A DNA stretch of 64,000 bases, taken from the NCBI RefSeq assembly GCF_002352765.1, contig NZ_KZ293963.1, positions 456,368 through 520,367 on the forward strand, read 5' to 3'. Source of the stretch: Alteribacter populi (GTDB taxonomy: Bacteria; Bacillota; Bacilli; Bacillales; Salisediminibacteriaceae). How positions within the stretch are numbered: the stretch's first letter is position 1; every line of letters starts with the position of its first letter. A model generated the notes under the pieces. That model did no database searches. It was not told the origin of the DNA and was given only the letters and a program-made list of their open reading frames with translations. Position numbers and translations under genes: made by a program. Shown piece by piece: positions 17,869 through 26,054 of the stretch.

Positions 17869-18078
17869 TTAAGCATAAATCGGTAGAACGTTTAAGTCAC
17901 TAAACTCTGGCTTTTCAGCCCCTCTTTTTTCAAGCTCATGAAGTAAGCTTTTGTAGCCGGAAGGGGAAATGAATTCTGATACATAACACCATGCTAATAA
18001 GTCCATCAAATCATTTACCTGTGTAGGTGATTGATCAAAACGCACACAATAAAAGTCGATTAACGTCTTTAATGTCAA
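17869..18078 (-). CDS. Small hypothetical protein (69 aa)
   Basis: A 69-residue helical protein: TLKTLIDFYCVRFDQSPTQV, then NDLMDLLAWCYVSEFISPSG and a polar tail. The longest frame starts at ATG 18120 without an SD. GAGGAGGG lies 6 nt before TTG 18078, so I take the shorter form. The family is not recognised; the size and look are like short DUFs of sporulating Bacillus. It is downstream of the PucR-type gene on the same strand, 139 bp away. Confidence 0.6.
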   Translation of the reverse strand: MTLKTLIDFYCVRFDQSPTQVNDLMDLLAWCYVSEFISPSGYKSLLHELEKRGAEKPEFSDLNVLPIYA

Positions 18079-18216
18079 AGCAAAACCCTCCTCGATCCGT
18101 TTACGATTGTAGTGTACCATGAAAAGGAGAAATCACATTAAAAATTAAATTTTCAATCTTCAGACAAAAAATGATAGAAATTGAGGAGATTAATGATGAT
18201 CTGACAAATTCTAAAA

Positions 18217-19872
18217 TTAAGATTTTATTGTATGGAAGAATTTATAAGCCATCACCGCTAAATGCAAATTTAATCGATCGTCGGCTGACTGCATTGAGAG
18301 CCCAGTTTTCCTTTCGATTTGAGATAAACGGTATTTTAGAGTGTGGCGGTGAATGTAAAGTTTAGCTGCGGTTTGTTGAATGTGACAGTTTTGCGCAAGG
18401 TATGTTTCCAAAGTGAGAATTAAGTCTGTCCGGTGGCTTTTTCCCTGAACGAGTTCTCCTAAATATTGCTGATAGTAGTGATCTAACGATAATCCCGCTT
18501 CCTGGACGCGAATAAGTAGATGATAAAACCCTAAATCATCAAAATGGATGATATTCGTTTTCTTTAACAGTAATGATGAATATTGGACCGCATACTCAGC
18601 CTCACGCCCGCTACGTGAGAGTTTCTCAATTTCTTTATACGTTTTTCCGATTCCGATCGTGAGCTGCTCTTGGAAATGAAACTTCCAATGCTCCAGTATC
18701 CGTTCAGATGCTTCTTTAAGCTGTTGTTTAGCTACGGTTTTTGAGCTTTCTGAGACTTCGATAAGCGCCACGAGAGCATCAGTTTTAGGCAGGAGAATAT
18801 ACTGTCTATCCAATTTTGAAAACTGCTGTGAGGCGATATAATGAAGGTGTTGTCCCCAGTCATTTTGGTCGTTTGAATACCTGCCGGGATCTTTGACCTT
18901 AGCAAAGAGCACTGCTTGATTCTTTGATAGGTCAAACCCAAGCTTTAATCCACGTCTTAATGCCATATTCTCATCTAAATCATTTTTTTGTAAGTGTAAG
19001 ATTTCTTCAACCAATTCCCCTTGTAACCTCACCTTTGTTTCCTCAATGGCATAATCTTTCATAAACTCAATACCAATCAGGGTTGCTACATGCTCTAAAA
19101 TGACCTCGTCCATTTCAGAGGAATACGTCTTTTCGTTTACCATGAGTAAATATCCGTAAGTAAATTCGCCTGTTTGTACTGACGTTAAAAAACAAGGAAA
19201 TTCGTCTAATTTAAACCGGTGAAGCTGGTTGGTGGATGTACCGCTATTCTCCAAATAGTGCTTTAGAATAAAAGGTTTGTCTTTAAAATATATCATGCTC
19301 TCTGTTACTTGCATTTGCTTATGGCGTTTCATGTGGGCGGACAATTGATACATATCATCAAATACAAACATACTTGAGCCTGTGAGTTCACTTAACTTAC
19401 TCAATACTTGCTGTAGGCCATCATTGCGTAAAGCAAGTTTTGTCATTTCTTTATGGATCGATAAGGAGTCTTCCAATAAACGTATTTGCCGGTTGGCAAT
19501 TTGTTCTAGAATCGCTTTTGTTACAGTTGAAAAATTAATGGTCTTAGGAATTTCAATTAGAGGAAGCCCGGCTTTATTTGCAGCTTCAATAAAAAAAGAG
19601 GGGATTTCAGGAATATAAAACCCAGTATATAAAGCAACACCAGCCAATTTTTTCTCATTAATCAGTTTTAAAAATCGCTTTTTGTAAGCCTCGTTTTCTA
19701 TTAAGCCAAATCCGGTTGTCACTAGAAATTCTCCATTCTGAAAACGAGAAGTATCCTCGATAATTTCGACTGTAGTAACCCATTTTATTGGAAAGTCAAT
19801 CCCAGAATGACCAGCTATTAATTTGGTTTCCTTCAGTGCAGGTAATTTCATTGCTTCCTTTATTGTCAACAT
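18217..19872 (-). CDS. PucR family transcriptional regulator
   Basis: A 551-residue regulator. Residues 1-125 are the PucR sensory domain (TIKEAMKLPALKETKLIAGH, FLVTTGFGL). The middle (about 290-410) is a GGDEF-like CdaR domain. The C-terminus holds an HTH_30 domain (NCHIQQTAAKLYIHRHTLKY). PucR/CdaR proteins are usually activators that respond to a metabolite. It is divergent from yodT with a 314-bp gap, so control of yodTSRQ is a reasonable guess. The start is ATG 19872, after GAAGGAGAG. Confidence 0.9.
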   Translation of the reverse strand: MLTIKEAMKLPALKETKLIAGHSGIDFPIKWVTTVEIIEDTSRFQNGEFLVTTGFGLIENEAYKKRFLKLINEKKLAGVALYTGFYIPEIPSFFIEAANKAGLPLIEIPKTINFSTVTKAILEQIANRQIRLLEDSLSIHKEMTKLALRNDGLQQVLSKLSELTGSSMFVFDDMYQLSAHMKRHKQMQVTESMIYFKDKPFILKHYLENSGTSTNQLHRFKLDEFPCFLTSVQTGEFTYGYLLMVNEKTYSSEMDEVILEHVATLIGIEFMKDYAIEETKVRLQGELVEEILHLQKNDLDENMALRRGLKLGFDLSKNQAVLFAKVKDPGRYSNDQNDWGQHLHYIASQQFSKLDRQYILLPKTDALVALIEVSESSKTVAKQQLKEASERILEHWKFHFQEQLTIGIGKTYKEIEKLSRSGREAEYAVQYSSLLLKKTNIIHFDDLGFYHLLIRVQEAGLSLDHYYQQYLGELVQGKSHRTDLILTLETYLAQNCHIQQTAAKLYIHRHTLKYRLSQIERKTGLSMQSADDRLNLHLAVMAYKFFHTIKS

Positions 19873-20062
19873 GATGATTTTCTCTCCTTCTCTTTTCTTT
19901 TTATACATGGCGTATAAAAAAGAGGGTCAAAAATGGTGGATAACAGCCAATGGTCAGTCATGCGTTTGTTGAATAGGATAGAAGTAAGGACATTTACATG
20001 TATTTTCAGTTTAAGAATTATTTTCAGATTTTTCAATCATAAAGACACAACTATTTTTAATT

Positions 20063-20167
20063 GGGTCTGTTTTCGTAAAATTTGTTGTTTTTTTTCAGCG
20101 TTTTTACTTTCAAGTTATACGTGAAAGTAAAAACAAATAGCAACAATCTTTTATAAAAGAGCTTTAA
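20063..20167. repeat. Repeat family A, compact palindromic element (A3)
   Basis: The left end (GGGTCTGTTTTCGTAAAATT then TGTTG) is inverted against the right end (CAACAATCTTTTATAAAAGA then GCTTT). The middle is a tight palindrome, GTTTTTACTTTCA with TGAAAGTAAAAAC. The element ends about 5 nt before the SD of yodT, so a yodT transcript started upstream would carry it as a large hairpin. The rest of the 19873-20186 gap shows no clear promoter. Confidence 0.8.
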
Positions 20168-20186
20168 CCGTAAAGGAGGGAGACAG

Positions 20187-21548
20187 GTGGGAGAAAGTTA
20201 TTTAATTAAACCTTTACTGGATGAAAAGTACCCGACAGCCACTTATGGAAAAGGGATTTATTTATACGATTCAGCTGGAAAAGAATATATCGATGGTGCT
20301 TCAGGAGCAGTAACGGCAGGAATTGGTCACGGTGTTTTAGAAATAGCTCAAGTCATGAAAGAACAGGCCGAAAAAGTATCATTTGTTTACCGCTCACAAT
20401 TTACAAGTGAACCAGCTGAGAAGCTTGCGAAAAAATTAAGCGATTGGACCCCTGGTGATTTGAAATGGACTTTCTTTGTTAACAGTGGATCTGAGGCAAC
20501 AGAAACCGCATTAAAAGTTGCTTTACAATATTGGCAGGAAAAAGGGAAAAGCAGTAAGACGAAAATTTTGTCCAGGTGGATGAGTTACCACGGGATTACG
20601 CTTGGTGCATTGTCAATGTCTGGACATATTGGGAGAAGGGAGCGGTTTACCCCCTTATTGGAGGGCTTTCCTACTTTGAATCCTCCATACTGTTACCGCT
20701 GTCCATTTAACAAGACTTATCCAGAATGTTCACTCCACTGTGCGAAAGAACTAGAAACGGCAATCCGACGTATTGGTTCTAATCACATTGCAGCTTTTAT
20801 TGCAGAACCTATCATAGGGGCATCTGGTGCTGCAGTGGTACCGCCGGATGGTTACTATGAAACGATCCAGGAAATTTGTAAACGTCATGACATTTTGTTT
20901 ATTGCAGATGAGGTAATGACAGGAATGGGGCGATGTGGAAAGAACTTTGCAATTGAACATTGGAATGTCACGCCAGATATTATGGCTTTAGGAAAAGGTC
21001 TTGGTGCAGGTTTCACGCCAATTGCAGCAACGATAATGACTGATAAAGTAATGGCGCCTATTTTCCATGGTTCAAAGCTGATTATGAGTGGGCATACTTA
21101 CAGTGCCAACCCTCAATCTGCAGCAGTAGCACTTAAAGTTATAGACTATATTGAACGTCATCAACTTGTAGATCAATCAAGAACTGTAGGTGAATATTTA
21201 AAAGAACAATTAAAGTTTCTTCAAACAAAGTACCCAATGATTGGTGATGTTAGAGGGAGAGGCATGCTTGTTGGAATTGAATTTGTATCAAATATCTTTA
21301 ATAAACTCCCTTTTTCTCGTGAAATTCAAGTATCCAGAACAATTATTGAACGGGCGATGGAAAAAGGCCTCATTACTTATCCGGCATCCGCTGGCGTTGA
21401 TGGTTTAAATGGGGATGCGATTATTATTGCACCACCACTCATTACAAAAAAGGAAGAAGTTGATAAGATCATTCAACTTTTTGAACAAACGGTTAAAGAA
21501 ATCCAGGATGAGCTGCAAGTACAAGGTTTTTTTAGCTCAGTAGGATAA
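20187..21548 (+). CDS. yodT: Class III aminotransferase YodT (lysine/beta-lysine catabolism)
   Basis: A 453-residue PLP-dependent aminotransferase of fold type I, subgroup III. NSGSEATETALK binds phosphate. FIADEVMTGMGRCG carries the Asp that contacts the PLP ring nitrogen. MALGKGLGAGF carries the Schiff-base Lys. A Cys-rich insert (YCYRCPFNKTYPECSLHC) near residues 169-186 is distinctive. By context it transaminates the acetylated beta-lysine product. Start GTG follows AAAGGAGGG. It is first in yodT-yodS-yodR-yodQ, with short gaps or overlaps. Confidence 0.9.
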   Translation: MGESYLIKPLLDEKYPTATYGKGIYLYDSAGKEYIDGASGAVTAGIGHGVLEIAQVMKEQAEKVSFVYRSQFTSEPAEKLAKKLSDWTPGDLKWTFFVNSGSEATETALKVALQYWQEKGKSSKTKILSRWMSYHGITLGALSMSGHIGRRERFTPLLEGFPTLNPPYCYRCPFNKTYPECSLHCAKELETAIRRIGSNHIAAFIAEPIIGASGAAVVPPDGYYETIQEICKRHDILFIADEVMTGMGRCGKNFAIEHWNVTPDIMALGKGLGAGFTPIAATIMTDKVMAPIFHGSKLIMSGHTYSANPQSAAVALKVIDYIERHQLVDQSRTVGEYLKEQLKFLQTKYPMIGDVRGRGMLVGIEFVSNIFNKLPFSREIQVSRTIIERAMEKGLITYPASAGVDGLNGDAIIIAPPLITKKEEVDKIIQLFEQTVKEIQDELQVQGFFSSVG

Positions 21549-21560
21549 GGAGGGATTGAC

Positions 21561-22277
21561 ATGAGTACCATTGATGAAAAGCGTGGGTTAGTAGACAAAA
21601 CAATGGATATAAACGAGGCTTTTTCGTTTATTAACGATGGGATTACGCTTATGTTCGGTGGATTTGGAGGAGTAGGAAATCCTCCGACACTTATTGATGA
21701 AATCATCAAGAGAGGGATCAATGAATTAACACTAATTGGGAATGACGCTGGATTTCCAACAATTGGAATTGGTCGCTTAATTTCTGCTCAGCGTGTAAAG
21801 AAATTAATCGCTTCTCATATTGGCTCGAATCCTGTTGCAGGCGAGCAAATGACAAACGGTGTACTTGAGGTGGAGTTTTCTCCTCAGGGGACGTTGGCTG
21901 AGCGAATAAGGGCAGGGGGAGTCGGATTGGGTGGAGTTTTCGTCGATGTTGGGGTAGGCAACACAGAAATTGAAAAGAACAAACAGACAGTTACTATTAA
22001 CGAGAAAACATTTTTAGTCGAGGAAGCCCTGTCAGCAGATGTGGCTATCGTTTTTGCAAAAAAAGCTGATAAGTATGGCAATCTGACTTTCGATACAAGT
22101 GCTAGAAATACGAATCCGCTAATTGCAATGGCTGGGAAAACAACAATTGTTGAAGCAGAACAAATTGTAGAAACGGGGGAACTCGCCCCTGAAGAAGTTG
22201 TGACACCAGGGGTGTTTGTCGATGCGATTGTGCAAAGCAAAGGGGTGAACTGGCAATGGGTATGGGAAAATCAGTAA
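21561..22277 (+). CDS. yodS: CoA transferase subunit A (YodS)
   Basis: A 238-residue family I CoA-transferase alpha subunit. The glycine-rich signature MFGGFGGVGNPPTLIDEI is at about residues 30-47, then GNDAGF, SHIGSNP and EVEFSPQGTLAERIRAGG. The paired subunit is encoded next, overlapping by 22 bp. Together they should move CoA to a beta-keto or amino acid from lysine breakdown. SD AAGGAGGG precedes ATG by 6-7 nt. Confidence 0.92.
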   Translation: MSTIDEKRGLVDKTMDINEAFSFINDGITLMFGGFGGVGNPPTLIDEIIKRGINELTLIGNDAGFPTIGIGRLISAQRVKKLIASHIGSNPVAGEQMTNGVLEVEFSPQGTLAERIRAGGVGLGGVFVDVGVGNTEIEKNKQTVTINEKTFLVEEALSADVAIVFAKKADKYGNLTFDTSARNTNPLIAMAGKTTIVEAEQIVETGELAPEEVVTPGVFVDAIVQSKGVNWQWVWENQ

Positions 22278-22918
22278 GAGAGATGATCGCTAAACGAGCA
22301 GCAAAAGAAATTAGTGTAGGGATGGTTGTTAACCTTGGTATTGGGATACCTACATTAGTAGCCGACTACTTGCCACCTTCTCTACCTGTTATGTTTCATG
22401 CTGAAAATGGCGTTCTCGGTACCGGGGCAAAACCGAATCATGGAGAAGAAAACCCTCATTTATGTAATGCTGGAGGGTACCCGATCACAACTGTAAAAGG
22501 CGCTTCCTACTTTGACAGTGCCACTGCTTTTGCCATTATCAGACGCGGAAAATTGGATATGACGATTATGGGAGCTCTTCAAGTAAGTGAGATAGGTGAT
22601 TTAGCCAATTGGATTGTACCTGGAAAACGAGTGCCAGGAATGGGTGGTGCGGTTGAACTGGCACAGAAAGCGCAACGTGTGGTCATTTTAATGAATCATA
22701 CAGACAAATATGGAGAACCCAAAATTGTAAAGACATGCCGACTTCCGCTTACAGCCCCGCACTGTGTTGATTTAATCATTACCGAAATGGCAGTGATCGA
22801 AGTTACTGATAAAGGACTTGTCTTAAAGGAAATCTTTTCGCCTTATTCGTTGGAAGATGTGATTGATAATACAGAACCCGAGCTTCAAGTAAAAGGCGAT
22901 GTGAAGGTTGTTTCTTAG
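22256..22918 (+). CDS. yodR: CoA transferase subunit B (YodR)
   Basis: A 220-residue family I CoA-transferase beta subunit. VVNLGIGIPTLVADYLP is near residues 24-40, and AENGVLGTG holds the catalytic Glu that forms the glutamyl-CoA thioester. GGAVELAQKAQRVVILMNH follows. ATG 22256 lies inside the end of yodS with AAGGGGTG upstream; a second ATG at 22262 is less well spaced. It works as a heteromer with YodS. Confidence 0.92.
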   Translation: MGMGKSVREMIAKRAAKEISVGMVVNLGIGIPTLVADYLPPSLPVMFHAENGVLGTGAKPNHGEENPHLCNAGGYPITTVKGASYFDSATAFAIIRRGKLDMTIMGALQVSEIGDLANWIVPGKRVPGMGGAVELAQKAQRVVILMNHTDKYGEPKIVKTCRLPLTAPHCVDLIITEMAVIEVTDKGLVLKEIFSPYSLEDVIDNTEPELQVKGDVKVVS

Positions 22919-22939
22919 AGTAGCCAAAGGGAGGTACTA

Positions 22940-24226
22940 ATGGAAAATAAAAAAAATGAAGTTCAAAAATGGCTCCATAATCATAAGTTAAAAGCTGTTG
23001 AACTCCTTCAATCGTTGATTCGTGAGCCATCCACACAAATGAATGAGGCGAGGGTTCAGGAACTCGTTGCAAAAAAGTTAGCTGAACTGGGCTGTAAAAT
23101 TGATGTGTGGGAACCCTCGGGTGAAATATTAACTTCGCACCAAGCCTTTATTTCTCCAAGAGATGACTTTAGAGGAAGTCCGAACGTGGTAGGGGTAAAG
23201 AAAGGAATAGGCGGTGGACGTTCCCTTGTTCTTAATGGGCACATTGATGTCGTTCCAGAAGGCGACTTAAAGGCGTGGGATGCTGATCCTTACGGTGGAG
23301 AATACCGGGATGATAAGGTTTTTGGCAGAGGAGCTACAGACATGAAAGGCGGGAATGTGGCCATGATCATGGCTATGGAAGCTCTTCAGGAATGTGACGT
23401 TTCACTGAAAGGGGATCTTATTTTTCATAGCGTTATAGAAGAAGAGAGTGGTGGAGCCGGAACGTTAGCCGCTATATTAAAAGAGTATACAGGCGATGCA
23501 GCGATTATCCCGGAGCCAACGAACATGAAAATTTTCCCTAAACAACAAGGGTCTATTTGGTTTCGCATGTATGTGAAGGGCAAATCGGCTCACGGAGGTA
23601 CGCGGTATGAAGGGATAAGTGCGATTGAAAAAACTCAACTAGTTCTTGACGAGCTCAAAAAGTTGGAACAAATAAGAAACCAAAGAATTAATGATCCTCT
23701 ATTTAAGGATATCCCTATCCCGATACCGATCAATGTCGGTGTAATTGAAGGGGGAGATTGGCCATCGTCGGTAGCTGACCTTGTAAAAGTCGAAGGGCGG
23801 TTTGGAGTCTCTCCAGATGAAAGCATCGAGTCTGCAAAAGCAGAGTTTCTTGATCATTTTGCATCAATATCGAAGATCGATCCCTGGTTCATAGAACACC
23901 CTGTCCAAATTGAATGGTTTGGTGCACGCTGGCTTCCAGGATCGATATCAAATGACCATCCGTTACTTACAAGTTTGCAGCGTCAATATGAATTCGTTTG
24001 CCAGAAAGAACCCGTTGTTGAAGCTTCTCCATGGGGAACAGATGGCGGCTTATTATCAGCCATTGGTAATGTCCCTTCGATTGTATTTGGACCCGGAATA
24101 ACGAGTATGGCTCACTATGCCAATGAATATATTGAAATGGATAACGTGATGACGTGTGCTGAAATCCTCGCTTTGACGATGATGGATTGGTGTAACCAAC
24201 CCAAACAGGAAGGAGCAATCAATTGA
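22940..24226 (+). CDS. yodQ: M20 family deacylase/deacetylase (YodQ)
   Basis: A 428-residue ArgE/DapE/acetylornithine-deacetylase type metallopeptidase. The metal ligands are in NGHIDVVPEGD (His, Asp), GRGATDMKGG (Asp), EEESGGAGT (catalytic and metal Glu), IIPEPT (Glu) and a C-terminal His in SMAHYANEY. The dimerisation domain includes GKSAHGGTRYEG. By position it probably removes the N-acetyl group put on by AblB. SD AAAGGGAGGT precedes ATG. It is the last gene of the four-gene operon. Confidence 0.92.
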   Translation: MENKKNEVQKWLHNHKLKAVELLQSLIREPSTQMNEARVQELVAKKLAELGCKIDVWEPSGEILTSHQAFISPRDDFRGSPNVVGVKKGIGGGRSLVLNGHIDVVPEGDLKAWDADPYGGEYRDDKVFGRGATDMKGGNVAMIMAMEALQECDVSLKGDLIFHSVIEEESGGAGTLAAILKEYTGDAAIIPEPTNMKIFPKQQGSIWFRMYVKGKSAHGGTRYEGISAIEKTQLVLDELKKLEQIRNQRINDPLFKDIPIPIPINVGVIEGGDWPSSVADLVKVEGRFGVSPDESIESAKAEFLDHFASISKIDPWFIEHPVQIEWFGARWLPGSISNDHPLLTSLQRQYEFVCQKEPVVEASPWGTDGGLLSAIGNVPSIVFGPGITSMAHYANEYIEMDNVMTCAEILALTMMDWCNQPKQEGAIN

Positions 24227-24280
24227 AGACAGCCAGAAGCATCAGGGGCAAGATAAAACCTAAAGGGAAAATTTTCATTA

Positions 24281-24452
24281 GAGATGTTCAAAAAGTCCGC
24301 TAAAAATAGCTGTCGTATAATATGACCTCCTGCTAAACACCGCCACGTCATGTGGCGAACGCAGGAGTCACCCCATCCTGGGAAAGCTCGTTGGCTCGCT
24401 TCTCCGGCCTCGACCTACTCGGCTCTTTTTATGCTCCTTTTATACGATAACT
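24281..24452 (+). repeat. Repeat family B, copy 1
   Basis: It begins GATGTTCAAAAAGTCCGCTA then AAAATAGCTGTCGTATAATA. It ends with CTCGACCTACTCGGCTCTTT then TTATGCTCCTTTTATACG. Both ends are near identical to 36226-36404, and 32325-32425 is a reversed shorter copy. The interior differs between copies and forms its own hairpins (CGCCACGTCATGTGGCG; TCCTGC/GCAGGA). No gene is visible in 24227-24802. Confidence 0.8.
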
Positions 24453-24575
24453 AGTGTCTTTAGAACTAGTTATCATACCTTGTGGTGTCTGATAAGACAT
24501 GGAAGCTTTGAACACGAACTATGGGTGTTTTCGTATAAATCGTCGTTTTCTGAGTGCTTTTTTAGCTTAAATAAT

Positions 24576-24604
24576 GAGAAGTGGCAAATAAATTTGCCCT
24601 TCTC
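24576..24604. other. Near-perfect hairpin upstream of ablB
   Basis: GAGAAG-T-GGCAAAT pairs with ATTTGCC-CTTCTC across a 2-nt loop, with one bulged T. There is no T-run after it, so it is not a normal terminator. It lies about 200 bp before ablB and could be an operator or mRNA structure. Confidence 0.5.
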
Positions 24605-24802
24605 TATCGTTTGAGTTGAATGTTCAAGTTCTCGTACAATGAGAAGGAGGTTTTGTGGCTCCAAGAATGAAATTTGTAGACGGAATGAAGGACATTTGTT
24701 AATAATATGGAATAGTGTTTATAGCAGACGAAATTTAAACGCATGGAATGTCAATTCTTTAACGAGACTTTACTAATAGTAATGAAAGGGGATTTGACAA
24801 TA

Positions 24803-25603
24803 ATGAAAAACATTTGGGAAACAGACATAAAAAATGATCGGCTTGTAGCCTATTTACCTAACCTTACATATACGGATGTTCATAAACTAAAAGAGGATAT
24901 CAACCAACACCAAAGAGGGAAGTGGATTATCTATTCGATAGATGCAAAAGCTGAGGAACTCATTCAATTGGGTTTTTCATTAGAAGCCGCGACATCTGGT
25001 TTCTTTAACGGTGAAAAGGCATATATTTACACTCGATATGGTCGAGAGGACCGAAGTTGCACAAAAACGAAGGAAGGAAATGAGAAGGTTCTCCGCCTTG
25101 TAAGTAATGACAAAAAAGAAGTTAACTTGCAAAACGAATCACCTTATCCCACAGGCAAAGTAACAGAAGAAGAACTAATATCGTTAGTACAGTTATACAA
25201 ATTAGTTTTTCCCCAGTATCCTACAAATATTTTTGAACCTAAAGCACTGAAAAAAGCAATGGAAAATGACTATCTTTTTGTTGTTGCCAAAGATGGGGAA
25301 GAAGTTATTGCTGCTGCGTCTGCAATGAGAACAGGATATGGCAGTGCTGAGATCACTGACTGTGCGGTGAATCCGGATTATCGGGGCAAACAGCTACTTC
25401 ATTATCTAGTTGTCGCTCTTGAAAAGGAGTGTATAGCTGAGGGGATTGATCACGTTTTTTCAATTACACGGGCACGTTCAACGGGAATGAACATGACAGT
25501 AAAACGGTTAAACTATGAATATGAAGGTACATTGATCAATAATTGCATTATTACAAGTGGATTTGAGGATATGAATATTTGGAGTAAAGCATTAAAAAAA
25601 TAG
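24803..25603 (+). CDS. ablB: Beta-lysine N6-acetyltransferase AblB (YodP)
   Basis: A 266-residue protein. The N-terminal half (to about 120) is specific to this family, and the C-terminal half is a GNAT domain: AAASAMRTGYGSAEITDCAV, then PDYRGKQLLHYLVVALEKEC with the acetyl-CoA-binding RGKQLLH loop. It acetylates the side-chain amine of L-beta-lysine made by KamA. Only in some organisms is the product kept as an osmolyte; the catabolic genes next door argue for breakdown here. The frame opens at 24743, but AAAGGGGAT lies before ATG 24803. It is convergent with kamA-yokU. Confidence 0.9.
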   Translation: MKNIWETDIKNDRLVAYLPNLTYTDVHKLKEDINQHQRGKWIIYSIDAKAEELIQLGFSLEAATSGFFNGEKAYIYTRYGREDRSCTKTKEGNEKVLRLVSNDKKEVNLQNESPYPTGKVTEEELISLVQLYKLVFPQYPTNIFEPKALKKAMENDYLFVVAKDGEEVIAAASAMRTGYGSAEITDCAVNPDYRGKQLLHYLVVALEKECIAEGIDHVFSITRARSTGMNMTVKRLNYEYEGTLINNCIITSGFEDMNIWSKALKK

Positions 25604-25657
25604 AACAGACATAAGAACTAATGCTCTTCTTTTATCTTTTCATTTGACACAAAAATA

Positions 25658-25699
25658 GAGGGTGCTTTAATAGGTTATTTTTCCTTTTAAAGCACCCTC
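25658..25699. terminator. Bidirectional terminator between ablB and yokU
   Basis: A perfect 13-bp stem (GAGGGTGCTTTAA and its complement) with a 16-nt loop, between convergent genes. Confidence 0.85.
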
Positions 25700-25761
25700 G
25701 AAAGTTTTTATAAGCCTATAATGAAAGTTGACATACTTAGTCTAGCCATTAACTGACAATT

Positions 25762-26040
25762 TCAACTCTCAAAATTAAAATAGTTTTTCTTTAAGAATCG
25801 GGGTTGGTCCATTAAAGTTTTATATGAAAATTGTTGCTCAAGCTTTTTCGTATCAATGAGCATAAATTGGTCTTCAATTTCTGAAATCATGTGCTCTTCG
25901 ATATACACGATGTCGCAATCGGGACATTTAATTGACGGGACTTGAGTAATTTCTACTGCTTTGGTTCCGTCAGGTAATTCCCAAAAAGCGGATTCTAACG
26001 AATGGATTGCGTTTTCCGATTCACACCATTTGCAGCTCAT
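25762..26040 (-). CDS. yokU: YokU family zinc-finger-like protein
   Basis: A 92-residue protein with two CxxC pairs, CKWC (residues 3-6) and CPDC (about 42-45), likely one zinc site. It resembles YokU and the MqsA/YgiT N-terminal zinc domain. The rest is helical (EQQFSYKTLMDQPRF). The role is unknown. It starts 15 bp inside the kamA stop region, with GGAGGTGTGAGG before ATG 26040, so it is co-expressed with kamA. It may assist or regulate the aminomutase; that is inference from adjacency alone. Confidence 0.8.
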   Translation of the reverse strand: MSCKWCESENAIHSLESAFWELPDGTKAVEITQVPSIKCPDCDIVYIEEHMISEIEDQFMLIDTKKLEQQFSYKTLMDQPRFLKKNYFNFES

Positions 26041-26054
26041 CCTCACACCTCCCA

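Noticed and set aside
18171..18365. 64-residue plus-strand frame opposite the PucR gene end
   Set aside because: It lies mostly antisense to the conserved HTH region of the regulator; a shadow frame.
24582..24598. TGGCA...TTTGCC upstream of ablB as a sigma-54 promoter
   Set aside because: The GG to GC distance is 11 bp, not 10, and the sequence is fully explained by the hairpin.
24473..24664. 63-residue minus-strand frame after yodQ
   Set aside because: No SD, spans the 24576 hairpin, and has no family-like pattern.
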